A stretch of 64,000 bases of DNA, taken from positions 62,001 to 126,000 of the forward strand of contig NZ_JAHOEA010000002.1 in the NCBI RefSeq assembly GCF_019127135.1, given 5' to 3'. Each line of letters opens with the position of its first letter. Within the stretch, counting starts at the first letter, position 1. Below, in pieces: positions 52,308 to 60,740 of the stretch. Below the pieces are notes generated by a model. That model was given only the letters and a program-made list of their open reading frames with translations. It was not told the origin of the DNA and searched no databases. Both the position numbers and the translations under genes were made by a program. The DNA comes from Segatella copri (GTDB lineage: Bacteria; Bacteroidota; Bacteroidia; Bacteroidales; Bacteroidaceae).

Positions 52308-52508
52308 GCGTTACAGTGTGACAGTTGTGACAGTTGTGACAGTTTTCAGCGCCTACCCCTCCTTCCCTTTCTTTAGAGGTAAATTATTATATATATAATA
52401 TATATAATAATTTAAATATATATACTTATAATTTGATAGCTGCAAACTTGCAATATACCCCCTCCGCTGAAAACTGTCACAACTGTCACAACTGTCACAC
52501 GGTAACGC
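52308..52508. repeat. 44-bp inverted repeat with 9-bp iterons around an A+T palindrome
   Basis: Arms 52308-52351 and 52465-52508 are inverted copies with 43 of 44 matches. Each arm contains the 9-bp unit TTGTGACAG in tandem (three copies with the flanking partial). The centre (52352-52464) includes an A+T palindrome at 52381-52413 with 16-bp perfect halves. A 71-codon frame across it (repeating Cys-Asp-Ser) is a by-product of the 9-bp unit. Confidence 0.92.
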
Positions 52509-52633
52509 CTTAGATCTTTTCTCTTCTATATCTCTTAAAGTGCCAGGCTTCTGATATTTGTAAAACAATTTTCTCCACTCCGTATAGGTTGTCCTACATG
52601 GAGTGGAGAATTTCGTATCGTGTGAAGTGTCTT

Positions 52634-54547
52634 TTACGTCATAACCAGATCCAGGTCCTTTGTGAGTTTTTTCATCGCAGGGTTCTTCTCCATAAGAAGT
52701 TCCAGAACTTCATTCTTGGTCAGAATCTTGCCCATCTCTTCCTGTTCGGCAAGGCGGTAGTTGATGGTCAGCTCGCTGTTGTGCAGACCTAGGACGAAAG
52801 TCTTGAGAATACGGTTCTTGATGTTCAAAACCTCATCCAGCAAGAGCTGGTTGTTGATGATAACCTCAATCTGCGGATAGTTGGTTATCTTCGGTACGAT
52901 ACTCTTCATTCGGTTGGCTAAGCCTATGAAATCCAACTTGTTCTGCATTCTCATGCACATACTGAACCATGTTGCTTCCACCTGCTCCTGGGTGAACTCG
53001 TTCTGGTCGCCCGTGATGGTTGCTTTTTCCTCATTGGCATCATCATACGGACTGTGCTGGCGGCGCAGGTTCTCGTCCCTCTTCTTCAGGTTAGAGAAGG
53101 TCATGCCGATGCCGCCCAGGTTGAGATTCTTGAGTCGTGGCTTATGAGGCGATGCTGCATCAACAGCTCCGGCAGAGGCAGAACCTTCTGAAGAGACTGG
53201 TGCGGATGCGGTGGCAGATGTAGAATAAGATGCAGCATTGGAAGCTGCAGAAGTGGCTGCTGAGGCTCCGGAAGAAGGCACAGCAGTAGCTGTAGCAGCA
53301 GACGCTCCCGGCTGTGATGGCCGGTTTTCGCTGCTGCCAGAAGGCTCAGAACCTGCACCCTGAGAGGCAAGCTTAGACTGAGCCAGAAGTTTCTGAAACA
53401 GGGATTTTAATCTATTGGGCGTACGCCCCGCACTAGGCACATCCTGATCCTCAGGCTGCGTAATCTGGCCTATCTGTATCAGGGTGAGCTCAACCAGTAA
53501 TCGCTTGTTGCTGCTGGCGCGGTAATGGATATCGCACTGGTTCATCAGTTCCAGCGCCTTATATAAGAAAGGTGTAGGTGCCTTCTGGGCCTGAGCCTGG
53601 AACTTGGCTTTCTGGTCGTCGCTGGTTTCGAGCAGAGGCAGGGTCTGAGGGTCTTTCGCCATCATTACATTGCGCACGTGCTGGGCAAGACCCTGAATCA
53701 TGTTGCCGCCATCGAAACCGCGGCTCAGAATGCCGTCGAGCGTTACCATCATCTCTGCCACCTTGTTCTCCAGAGCCAGGTCTACCAGACGGAAATAGTT
53801 GTCGCTGTCGAGCACGTTCAGGTCCTCGATCACCTTCTGGTAAGTGATGTTGCCCATGCAGAAGCTGGCAGCCTGGTCGAAGATAGAGAGGGCATCGCGC
53901 ATACCTCCGTCTGCCTTTTCGGCTATCACGGCGAGCGCCTGCTCTTCATATTGTATGCCTTCCTTCTCAGCCACCATCTTCAGGTGGTTGATCGTGTTGG
54001 CCACCGTCATTCGCTCGAAGTCGTAAATCTGGCATCGGCTCAGGATGGTAGGCAGAATCTTATGCTTCTCGGTTGTGGCGAGGATGAAGATGACATGCTG
54101 AGGCGGCTCCTCCAGCGTCTTGAGAAAGGCGTTGAAGGCGGCTGTAGAGAGCATGTGGACCTCGTCGATGATAAACACCTTATACTTGCCCACCTGAGGC
54201 GGGATGCGGGTCTGCTCCATCAGAACCTTAATCTGGTCAACACCGTTGTTGCTGGCAGCATCCAGCTCGAAGATGTTGTAGGAACGCTGCTCATTGAAGG
54301 CACGGCAGCTCTCACATTCGTTGCATGCCTCGCCGTCTTCGCGAGGGTGCTCGCAGTTGATTGCCTTCGCAAAAATGCGGGCACAAGTGGTCTTTCCCAC
54401 ACCTCTCGGACCGCAGAAAAGGTAGGCGTGCGCCAGCTTGCCGCTCTTCACTGCATTCTTCAAAGTGGTGGTCAATGCACTCTGTCCGACAACCGAATCG
54501 AAGGTCATCGGACGGTACTTTCTTGCAGAAACTATATACTCTTCCAT
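52634..54547 (-). CDS. dnaX: DNA polymerase III subunit gamma/tau
   Basis: 637 residues. Walker A FCGPRGVGKTTCARIFAKAI (about 44-63), zinc Cys cluster within CNECESCR (about 76-83), DEVHML (about 118) and sensor region ILATTEKHKILPTILSRC (about 150-168): the AAA+ clamp-loader motor. Residues about 385-480 are a Ser/Ala/Pro-rich linker, followed by a tau-like C-terminal domain (about 520-637). No shift site for a gamma form was examined in detail. Has a full consensus promoter overlapping that of the divergent gene. Confidence 0.95.
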   Translation of the reverse strand: MEEYIVSARKYRPMTFDSVVGQSALTTTLKNAVKSGKLAHAYLFCGPRGVGKTTCARIFAKAINCEHPREDGEACNECESCRAFNEQRSYNIFELDAASNNGVDQIKVLMEQTRIPPQVGKYKVFIIDEVHMLSTAAFNAFLKTLEEPPQHVIFILATTEKHKILPTILSRCQIYDFERMTVANTINHLKMVAEKEGIQYEEQALAVIAEKADGGMRDALSIFDQAASFCMGNITYQKVIEDLNVLDSDNYFRLVDLALENKVAEMMVTLDGILSRGFDGGNMIQGLAQHVRNVMMAKDPQTLPLLETSDDQKAKFQAQAQKAPTPFLYKALELMNQCDIHYRASSNKRLLVELTLIQIGQITQPEDQDVPSAGRTPNRLKSLFQKLLAQSKLASQGAGSEPSGSSENRPSQPGASAATATAVPSSGASAATSAASNAASYSTSATASAPVSSEGSASAGAVDAASPHKPRLKNLNLGGIGMTFSNLKKRDENLRRQHSPYDDANEEKATITGDQNEFTQEQVEATWFSMCMRMQNKLDFIGLANRMKSIVPKITNYPQIEVIINNQLLLDEVLNIKNRILKTFVLGLHNSELTINYRLAEQEEMGKILTKNEVLELLMEKNPAMKKLTKDLDLVMT

Positions 54548-54569
54548 TATTTTTTCTTAATTGATGATG

Positions 54570-54601
54570 CAAAGATAACAAAAAAATATTATCTTTGCAA
54601 A
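54570..54601 (-). promoter_or_regulatory. Promoter of dnaX, overlapping a plus-strand -7 box
   Basis: On the minus strand TTTG, exactly 20 bp, TATCTTTG (54570-54577). The -33 box overlaps the plus-strand -7 box TATCTTTG at 54590-54597 that serves the gene at 54616, so the two promoters are face to face and may compete. Confidence 0.8.
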
Positions 54602-54615
54602 CAAATTCGGAAGAA

Positions 54616-54963
54616 ATGAGTAAAAAACTTGGTATTATATGGAATTATCTCGCTCATTATAAGTATCTTATAGTGATTGTAGCGGGTGTTCTGGTAGTTG
54701 GTGTGGTTGACGACAACAGTGTAAGACAGCACATTAGGTACCAGATAGAGATAGCTACGCTCCGTTCGGAGATAGAAAAATATCGTGAGCAGTATGAAAG
54801 CGACAAGCATACCCTGCGTGATATGCAGCATGGTGTGCGGGCATTTGAGAAGATAGCCCGTCAGCGTTATTTCATGAAGGCTGATGATGAAGACATCTTT
54901 GTATTGAGTTCGGATATTCCGGAAAAAACTAACGAACAAGACGAAAATGAAACAATTGAGTAA
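54616..54963 (+). CDS. FtsB/DivIC-type septum protein
   Basis: 115 residues. One membrane segment (about 17-36) followed by a coiled coil (about 38-80, IRYQIEIATLRSEIEKYREQ) and the short ARQRYFMKADDEDIFVL stretch typical of DivIC/FtsB. These bind FtsL/FtsQ and stabilise the cell division complex. The ATG at 54616 is chosen because the frame before it contains the -7 box. Its 3' end overlaps the next gene by 17 bp. Confidence 0.85.
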   Translation: MSKKLGIIWNYLAHYKYLIVIVAGVLVVGVVDDNSVRQHIRYQIEIATLRSEIEKYREQYESDKHTLRDMQHGVRAFEKIARQRYFMKADDEDIFVLSSDIPEKTNEQDENETIE

Positions 54964-55372
54964 ACTGGAAAGTGTTATTTTCTTGCTGGGCGGCGTGCTG
55001 ATGGTTGTCGGTGCGGCGTGCTTTGCATTTGGTTTTTCACATCCGCAGCTGGTGCAGATAACGAGCTGGGGATTCCTGTTGGGCACCATACTCTTCAGCG
55101 TGATGCAGGCGATGCAGGTCTATGAGGGGTCTTCGCTGGTTATCCATCGCCTGAAGAGAATGCAGTATGTGGCAGACATCTTCTTCGTGCTCTCGGGCAT
55201 CTCGATGGTAGATACAGTGTATGCTTTCCTGCGCCGCTGGTTTGAGAACTATGAGACCTATATCACCTATTTCTATAATAAGTGGGTAGTCTTCCTTCTC
55301 ATCGCAGCTCTGCTGGAGCTGTATACCACGCATCGCATTTCTCATGAACTGAAGAAGGAAAACAATCAGTAA
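54947..55372 (+). CDS. Small four-helix membrane protein, function unknown
   Basis: 141 residues with four membrane segments (about 9-29, 38-55, 72-92, 112-130). I recognise the type only as a conserved hypothetical in Bacteroidetes, usually beside divIC. The overlap with the divIC-like gene indicates coupled translation. Confidence 0.75.
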   Translation: MKQLSKLESVIFLLGGVLMVVGAACFAFGFSHPQLVQITSWGFLLGTILFSVMQAMQVYEGSSLVIHRLKRMQYVADIFFVLSGISMVDTVYAFLRRWFENYETYITYFYNKWVVFLLIAALLELYTTHRISHELKKENNQ

Positions 55373-55522
55373 TATAGAAAGGACGAGAAAAAAGCTTTCG
55401 GTGGCCAATAGGAGTGCAAACAAAACATAAATCTTGTAAGAATGAATTAAATTGCTGCAATTTATTTCGTCAGTTCAAATTAAGATTGTACTTTTGTTCA
55501 CCGAAAGTGATATAGAAAGCTT

Positions 55523-56347
55523 ATGAATAGAATATTTTACGCATTCATTGCCTTGATGGCACTAGCATCTTGTGCCAACAGTTACGATATCTCGGGTACT
55601 TCTAACGTAAGTACTCTAGACGGACGCATGCTGTACCTTAAGATACTGGAAAACAACGATTTCAAGAACGTGGATTCTTGCGATGTAGTACACGGACAGT
55701 TCCATTTTCAGGGCTCTGTCGACTCTATGAAGATGGCGAATATCTTTATGGATAATGACCCTGTGCTGCCGCTGGTACTGGAGAGTGGAAGCATTACGGT
55801 GAAGCTCGATGATACACAGCAGGTAGTAAGTGGCACTCCGATGAACGATAAGCTCTTCGGATTCTTCAAGAAATACCAGCAGATTCAGAATCAATTGCGC
55901 GAACTGGTACACAAGCACGACCAGGCTATCATGAACGGTAGCGACATGGTGGCTGTCAACAAGCAGCTGAACGAGGAATCCATCCGCCTCTCTGAGCAGG
56001 AAGACAAGCTCATCACTTCGTTTGTTACCGACAACTTCAATAATGTGTTGGGTCCGGGCGTCTTCTTCCTCGTTACGATGGGCAATCAGTATCCGATGCT
56101 CTCTCCTTGGATTGAGGACATCATGAGCAAGGCTACCGATTATTTCAAGAACGATCCTTATGTAAAGGACTATTATAAGAAAGCTCAAGAAAATCAGGAG
56201 ATTATGAACGGTACCCGAGATGCGCAGGGCGGCATGCAGCCAGAGATGGAGGCGGCTCCACAGGTAAATCCTGATGCGGCTCCGGCACCTACAGCCAACG
56301 AACTGGCTGCGCCTACGATTCCTGAGAAACAGGAAGGTCAGGAGTAA
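55523..56347 (+). CDS. DUF4369-domain lipoprotein without thioredoxin domain
   Basis: 274 residues. Lipobox ALASC at residue 17. Residues 20-115 form the DUF4369 beta-sandwich (DGRMLYLKILENNDFKNVDS, VVHGQFHFQGSVDS), then helices to about 225, and a Pro/Ala/Glu-rich tail. DUF4369 often sits in front of a TlpA-type thioredoxin domain with CxxC; that domain is absent here. Probably an envelope lipoprotein of unknown role. A -7 box TACTTTTG is at 55489-55496, between 9-bp inverted repeats. Confidence 0.82.
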   Translation: MNRIFYAFIALMALASCANSYDISGTSNVSTLDGRMLYLKILENNDFKNVDSCDVVHGQFHFQGSVDSMKMANIFMDNDPVLPLVLESGSITVKLDDTQQVVSGTPMNDKLFGFFKKYQQIQNQLRELVHKHDQAIMNGSDMVAVNKQLNEESIRLSEQEDKLITSFVTDNFNNVLGPGVFFLVTMGNQYPMLSPWIEDIMSKATDYFKNDPYVKDYYKKAQENQEIMNGTRDAQGGMQPEMEAAPQVNPDAAPAPTANELAAPTIPEKQEGQE

Positions 56348-56416
56348 AAACAGGGCTCTTTCAGGGTCTTGGGCATTAACATCTTGTAAAACTCTTCATT
56401 TTATAAGTTTAGAAGT

Positions 56417-57751
56417 ATGAAATTAATCAAGAATGGAACCATTATAAATGAGGGTCGCTCTTTTGTGGGCGACCTCTTGTTGGATGGTGAATTTATCAAG
56501 GAGATATATGAAGGCGAGGCACCCCGTGGCAATTACGATGAAGTCATCGATGCCTCGGGGTGTTTTGTTTTGCCGGGTGTGATTGATGATCATGTTCACT
56601 TCCGTGAGCCGGGACTTACGCAGAAGGCTGACATCGAGAGCGAAAGCCGTGCAGCTGCCTTTGGTGGTGTAACCAGCTATTTCGAGATGCCTAACACGGT
56701 GCCTCAGACTACCACTCTGGAGGCTTGGCAGGCGAAGCGGCAGCTGGGCGCTGAGAAGAGTCATGTGAACTACAGTTTCTTCTTTGGTGCTACCAATGAC
56801 AATGTAAATGATTTTGAGCAGCTCGATACGCATCGTGTACCGGGCATCAAGCTCTTTATGGGCTCCAGTACGGGCAATATGCTGGTGGATAAATATGAGG
56901 CTCTGCAGGCTATCTTCAAGAAGGCGAAAGAACTGAATCTGCCGGTGATGACCCACTGCGAGGATACTGAAATCATCAACCGCAACATGCAGCTGGCTAA
57001 GCAAAAATGGGGTGAGGATCCTGCCGTAGAGCATCATCCGGAAATCCGCAGCGAGGAGGCTTGCTATGAAAGCAGCCGTCTGGCGGTGCAGCTGGCTAAG
57101 GAAAGCGGGGCGCATCTCCATATCGCCCACGTTACTACGGCTAAGGAACTGGAGTTCTTCGGTAAGGATGAAAATATTACAGGCGAGGCGGTTGTGGCTC
57201 ATCTCATGTTCTCGGATAAAGACTATGCTGTGAAGGGTGCGCGCATCAAATGCAACCCTGCAGTAAAGACTGTAGCTGGCCGTGATACTTTGCGTAAGGC
57301 GCTGAACAATGGTAAGATAACTGTAGTAGGTACCGATCATGCTCCTCATCAGCTGAAGGATAAACAGGGCGGTTGTGCCAAGGCTGCATCAGGTATGCCG
57401 ATGGTACAGTTCTCACTGGTAAGCATGCTGAAACTTGTTGACGAAAAGGTAATCAGTATCGAGCGTCTGGTTGAACTGATGTGCCATAATCCAGCCCGTC
57501 TGTTCCATATCAGTCAGCGCGGTTTCCTGCGTCCGGGTTATAAGGCAGATGTCGTTGTGGTGCGCAGGGGAGAGCCTTGGAAGGTGACCGAAGAGGTGAT
57601 TCAGAGCAAGTGTAAATGGAGTCCTGTAGAGGGTGACGAGTTTGCATGGAAAGTGGAGCAGACTTTCTGTAACGGTCGTCTTGTCTACGACAAAGGCGTG
57701 TTTGATGCCGCCAGCAGAGGAGAGGAACTGGAGTTCAGAAACAATTCCTGA
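56417..57751 (+). CDS. pyrC: Dihydroorotase, class I
   Basis: 444 residues of the amidohydrolase superfamily. Metal site DDHVHFREPGLTQKADI (about 56-72) with the HxH pair; MTHCEDTE (about 177), HIAHVTTAKEL (about 234) and GTDHAPHQLKDKQGG (about 304) give the remaining metal ligands and the catalytic Asp. Closes carbamoyl aspartate to dihydroorotate in pyrimidine synthesis. Allantoinase and hydantoinase share the fold, but FREPGLTQKADI and the NTVPQTT loop fit dihydroorotase. First of a run including the MetH domain and phosphoesterase. Confidence 0.92.
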   Translation: MKLIKNGTIINEGRSFVGDLLLDGEFIKEIYEGEAPRGNYDEVIDASGCFVLPGVIDDHVHFREPGLTQKADIESESRAAAFGGVTSYFEMPNTVPQTTTLEAWQAKRQLGAEKSHVNYSFFFGATNDNVNDFEQLDTHRVPGIKLFMGSSTGNMLVDKYEALQAIFKKAKELNLPVMTHCEDTEIINRNMQLAKQKWGEDPAVEHHPEIRSEEACYESSRLAVQLAKESGAHLHIAHVTTAKELEFFGKDENITGEAVVAHLMFSDKDYAVKGARIKCNPAVKTVAGRDTLRKALNNGKITVVGTDHAPHQLKDKQGGCAKAASGMPMVQFSLVSMLKLVDEKVISIERLVELMCHNPARLFHISQRGFLRPGYKADVVVVRRGEPWKVTEEVIQSKCKWSPVEGDEFAWKVEQTFCNGRLVYDKGVFDAASRGEELEFRNNS

Positions 57752-57796
57752 AAAAGGGAAATCTTACGGGGATTGTAAAATAAAATATCGTATCAG

Positions 57797-58618
57797 ATGC
57801 GAAAAATAGTATACAATATAAGCGAAATTGAGCCATATATCAACTGGCTATACTTCTATCATGCCTGGGGATTGAGCGGCAAACCTCGTGAGGAAAAGGA
57901 AAAACTGAAGGCAGAGGCGCTCGATATGCTCCATTCATGGGAAGGCGAATATCATACCTATGCCGTCTTCGGACTCTTCGAGGCGAACAGCGAGGGGGAT
58001 GATATCTGGCTGGAAGGGCAGAAAGTCCGCTTCCCGATGCTCCGTCAGCAGCATCCGGCGGCTCAGGGAGAACCCAATCTCTGTCTGGCTGATTTCATCC
58101 GTCCTCTGGGCAGCGGAATAACAGACCGGCTGGGTATCTTCTGTACGACGGTGGATGGTGGCCTGGAGAAGAAATATCGCACGGACGACTACCTCAATAT
58201 GATGACACAGACACTCTGCGACCGGTTGGCTGAAGCCACGGCAGAGAAGTTGCACGAAGAGGTGAGACGCAGCATCTGGGGCTATGCTCCCGACGAGCAG
58301 CTGAGCATCGAAGACCAGCATCAGGAGCGCTATCAGGGCATCCGTCCGGCTATCGGATATCCTTCGCTGCCCGATACCAGTGCCAACTTCATCATCGACC
58401 AGCTCATCGATATGAGTCAGGTGGGCATCCGGCTCACCACAAGCGGTATGATGACGCCTCATGCCAGTGTTTCGGGGCTGATGTTTGCACATCCCAAGGC
58501 ACGGTATTTTGAACTGGGACGGATAGGAGACGACCAGCTTCGCGACTATGCACAGCGCAGAGGAGTGCCCGTGCAGGCAATGAAAACGTATCTTCAATCA
58601 AGTTTGATCAAGAAATGA
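57797..58618 (+). CDS. Stand-alone MetH activation domain protein
   Basis: 273 residues. Matches the C-terminal AdoMet-binding activation domain of cobalamin-dependent methionine synthase: RYQGIRPAIGYPSLPD (about 173-188) is its hallmark, with TVDGGLEKKYRTDDYL upstream and TTSGMMTPHASVSGL downstream. In full-length MetH this domain supports reductive methylation of oxidised cobalamin. As a separate protein it presumably partners a MetH lacking it (inference; no metH in the window). It overlaps the next gene by 4 bp (ATGA). Confidence 0.9.
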   Translation: MRKIVYNISEIEPYINWLYFYHAWGLSGKPREEKEKLKAEALDMLHSWEGEYHTYAVFGLFEANSEGDDIWLEGQKVRFPMLRQQHPAAQGEPNLCLADFIRPLGSGITDRLGIFCTTVDGGLEKKYRTDDYLNMMTQTLCDRLAEATAEKLHEEVRRSIWGYAPDEQLSIEDQHQERYQGIRPAIGYPSLPDTSANFIIDQLIDMSQVGIRLTTSGMMTPHASVSGLMFAHPKARYFELGRIGDDQLRDYAQRRGVPVQAMKTYLQSSLIKK

Positions 58619-59832
58619 TAGCAAGAATATTGATACCCGTAGTGGTATTCACCCTGTTGCCGTATCTGTGGATATATAAAAGGTATGGCAAGTTATGGCT
58701 GAAGAGCCTCTGGCAGCGGGTGCTCTTCTGGTTGCCGGCTTTCGTGGTTATCGCCTACAGCGCGTATATCACGATGCTGCCCAACTTCCTGCCCCGCAAT
58801 CCGGTGCTCGTCGACATCTGGTTTGTAATGATGGCAGTATGTGCGGTGCCGCAGTTTGTCTTCAGTCTGTTCAGTGTCTTCGGCTGGTGCTGTATGAGGC
58901 TTCTCCACGGCCATCGCAACTGGGGCAAGCTCCTCGGTCTGGTAGTGGGAGCAGTGGCGTTCTTCTGCTTTATCTATGGATTTACCGAAGGATTTCCTAA
59001 GATGCAGGTCAAGCGAATCACCATCTATGTACCCAATCTGCCGAAGTCTTTCGAGGGCTATCGCATCGTTCAGTTCAGCGACATCCATCTCGGGTCATAC
59101 TATGGCTGGCGTGGTCATCTGCCTCAGCGCGATATCGACAGCATCAATGCCGAGAAGCCTGATCTGATTTGCTTTACGGGTGATTTACAGAATGTTACAC
59201 CCGATGAACTGCCTAAGTATCAGGCGCTGCTCAGCAGTCTGAAAGCCAGAGACGGCGTGATGAGTGTGCTGGGCAATCACGATTACACCTATTATATGGA
59301 TGTAGATGACGAGCAGGAGATAGCTGCATTAGAGAAGCGGATGCAGGACTTCCAGCGGAGTTGCGGATGGCACCTGCTGATGAATGAACATGTGGCGGTG
59401 CATAGAGGCGCTGACAGTATCTATGTGGCTGGTACAGAGAACTATGACAAGCCAAAGCGCACCAACGTAAGGAAGGCGCTGTATGGCATCAGACCGGGCT
59501 CTTTCGTGCTGATGCTGCAGCATATACCAAAGCAATGGCGCGAGACCTGGCCTTCTACTATTAATAAGGAGAAGGATGAGGATGGCGATGTGATAGGACC
59601 GGACAGGAAGGATTCGCTGGTTGTAGCACCGCAGCTTACATTGAGCGGTCATACGCATGCGGGTCAGGTCAGCGTACTGGGCTTGCGTCCGTCGATGTTC
59701 ACTCCTTATGATTACGGCCTCTTCGAAGAGGAAGGTTGCCAGCTCTATACCACATCGGGTTTGGGCGGTACCGTTCCAATCCGCATCGGGGCTACGGCAG
59801 AAATCGTGGTCATCACACTAAAGAGAAAATAA
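58615..59832 (+). CDS. Membrane-anchored metallophosphoesterase (YaeI-like)
   Basis: 405 residues. Four membrane segments in the first 130 residues, then a calcineurin-type domain: FSDIHLGSYYG (about 155), FTGDLQN (about 186), LGNHDYT (about 221) and LSGHTHAGQVS (about 343). Such proteins include phosphodiester and UDP-diacylglucosamine hydrolases; specificity is unknown. Begins within the stop of the MetH-domain gene. Confidence 0.88.
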   Translation: MIARILIPVVVFTLLPYLWIYKRYGKLWLKSLWQRVLFWLPAFVVIAYSAYITMLPNFLPRNPVLVDIWFVMMAVCAVPQFVFSLFSVFGWCCMRLLHGHRNWGKLLGLVVGAVAFFCFIYGFTEGFPKMQVKRITIYVPNLPKSFEGYRIVQFSDIHLGSYYGWRGHLPQRDIDSINAEKPDLICFTGDLQNVTPDELPKYQALLSSLKARDGVMSVLGNHDYTYYMDVDDEQEIAALEKRMQDFQRSCGWHLLMNEHVAVHRGADSIYVAGTENYDKPKRTNVRKALYGIRPGSFVLMLQHIPKQWRETWPSTINKEKDEDGDVIGPDRKDSLVVAPQLTLSGHTHAGQVSVLGLRPSMFTPYDYGLFEEEGCQLYTTSGLGGTVPIRIGATAEIVVITLKRK

Positions 59833-59835
59833 GGA

Positions 59836-59865
59836 GTGTTGAATGTTAAATGTTGAGTGTTAAAT
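59836..59865 (+). repeat. TGTTAAA heptamer spacer before plsC
   Basis: Four 7-bp units of the GTGTTGA, ATGTTAA kind between the phosphoesterase stop and plsC; single arm of the type found paired at 14117-14222. Confidence 0.7.
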
Positions 59866-59887
59866 TATTCATTCTTAATTAAAAAAA

Positions 59888-60646
59888 ATGAAGTACTTAT
59901 ATCGTCTGTATCAGCTTGTGGTATGCTTGCCTATCCTCTTGTTGGCTAGCGTTTTAACCAGTTTAACTACTGTTTTGGGATGCATGCTGGGTAATGGTCA
60001 TTTCTGGGGCTATTATCCTGGCAAGTATTGGGCTTGTCTTTGGGTCCGCATCCTCCTTCTGCCTGTAAAAGTAGAGGGACGTGAGCATCTCAAGAAAAAC
60101 CAGAGTTATGTTTTCGTGGCCAATCATCAGGGTGCTTTCGATATCTTCCTGATTTACGGCTTCCTGGGCAGAAACTTCAAGTGGATGATGAAGAAGGGCT
60201 TGCGCAAAGTGCCTCTCATCGGTATTGCCTGTGAGTATGCGCATCACATCTTTGTAGACAAGAGCGGACCTTCGAAGATCCGCGCTTCTTATGACCGTGC
60301 TCGCGAGGTGCTCAAAGAGGGTATGTCGCTGGTGGTATTCCCTGAAGGTGCCCGCACGTTTACGGGTCACATGGGTGTGTTTCGCCGTGGCGCTTTCATG
60401 CTTGCCGATGAACTGCAGTTGCCGGTATGTCCGCTTACCATCAATGGCAGTTTCGATGTGAAACCTCGTATGAAGGACATCTACTGGGCTTTCTGGCATC
60501 CTCTGAAGCTCACTATTCATGAGCCTATTGAGCCGATTGGCAAGGGCGCTGACAATATCAAGAACCAGATGAACAAGAGCTATGAGGCGATTATGAACGG
60601 ACTTGACAAGAAATATCAGGGCTTTGTAGAGAATCCGGACCAATAA
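59888..60646 (+). CDS. plsC: 1-acyl-glycerol-3-phosphate acyltransferase
   Basis: 252 residues. One N-terminal membrane segment, then the acyltransferase motifs NHQGAFD (about 79-85, HX4D), FKWMMKKGLRKVPLIG (about 96-111) and VFPEGARTFTGH (about 152-163). Makes phosphatidic acid from lysophosphatidic acid at the inner membrane. The gene is third in a likely run with the phosphoesterase. Confidence 0.93.
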   Translation: MKYLYRLYQLVVCLPILLLASVLTSLTTVLGCMLGNGHFWGYYPGKYWACLWVRILLLPVKVEGREHLKKNQSYVFVANHQGAFDIFLIYGFLGRNFKWMMKKGLRKVPLIGIACEYAHHIFVDKSGPSKIRASYDRAREVLKEGMSLVVFPEGARTFTGHMGVFRRGAFMLADELQLPVCPLTINGSFDVKPRMKDIYWAFWHPLKLTIHEPIEPIGKGADNIKNQMNKSYEAIMNGLDKKYQGFVENPDQ

Positions 60647-60659
60647 TTTCGGTTTTTCG

Positions 60660-60690
60660 CTTGTTATTTCAGAAATAAGTTGTAATTTTG
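60660..60690 (+). promoter_or_regulatory. Promoter of the glycosyltransferase and mfd
   Basis: CTTG, 19 bp, TAATTTTG at 60683-60690, 50 bp before the start codon. One mismatch in the -33 box. Confidence 0.65.
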
Positions 60691-60740
60691 CATCTGTATT
60701 ACATTATTTAGTATCAGAATCATTAAAATTAGAAGAAGTT

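Larger units (their letters stand above)
51815..52633. other. Convergent 819-bp asnA/dnaX gap rich in inverted repeats
   Basis: It contains the asnA terminator (51902-51937), three tandem hairpins (51944-52054), an orphan minus-strand consensus promoter (52086-52117) and a 44-bp inverted repeat around an A+T core (52308-52508). No convincing protein gene. The stretch 52118-52307 shows nothing that I recognise. Confidence 0.75.

Noticed and set aside
52353-52568. 71-codon minus-strand frame with Cys-Asp-Ser repeats
   Set aside because: It arises from the 9-bp iterons and the A+T core; no promoter or protein-like composition.
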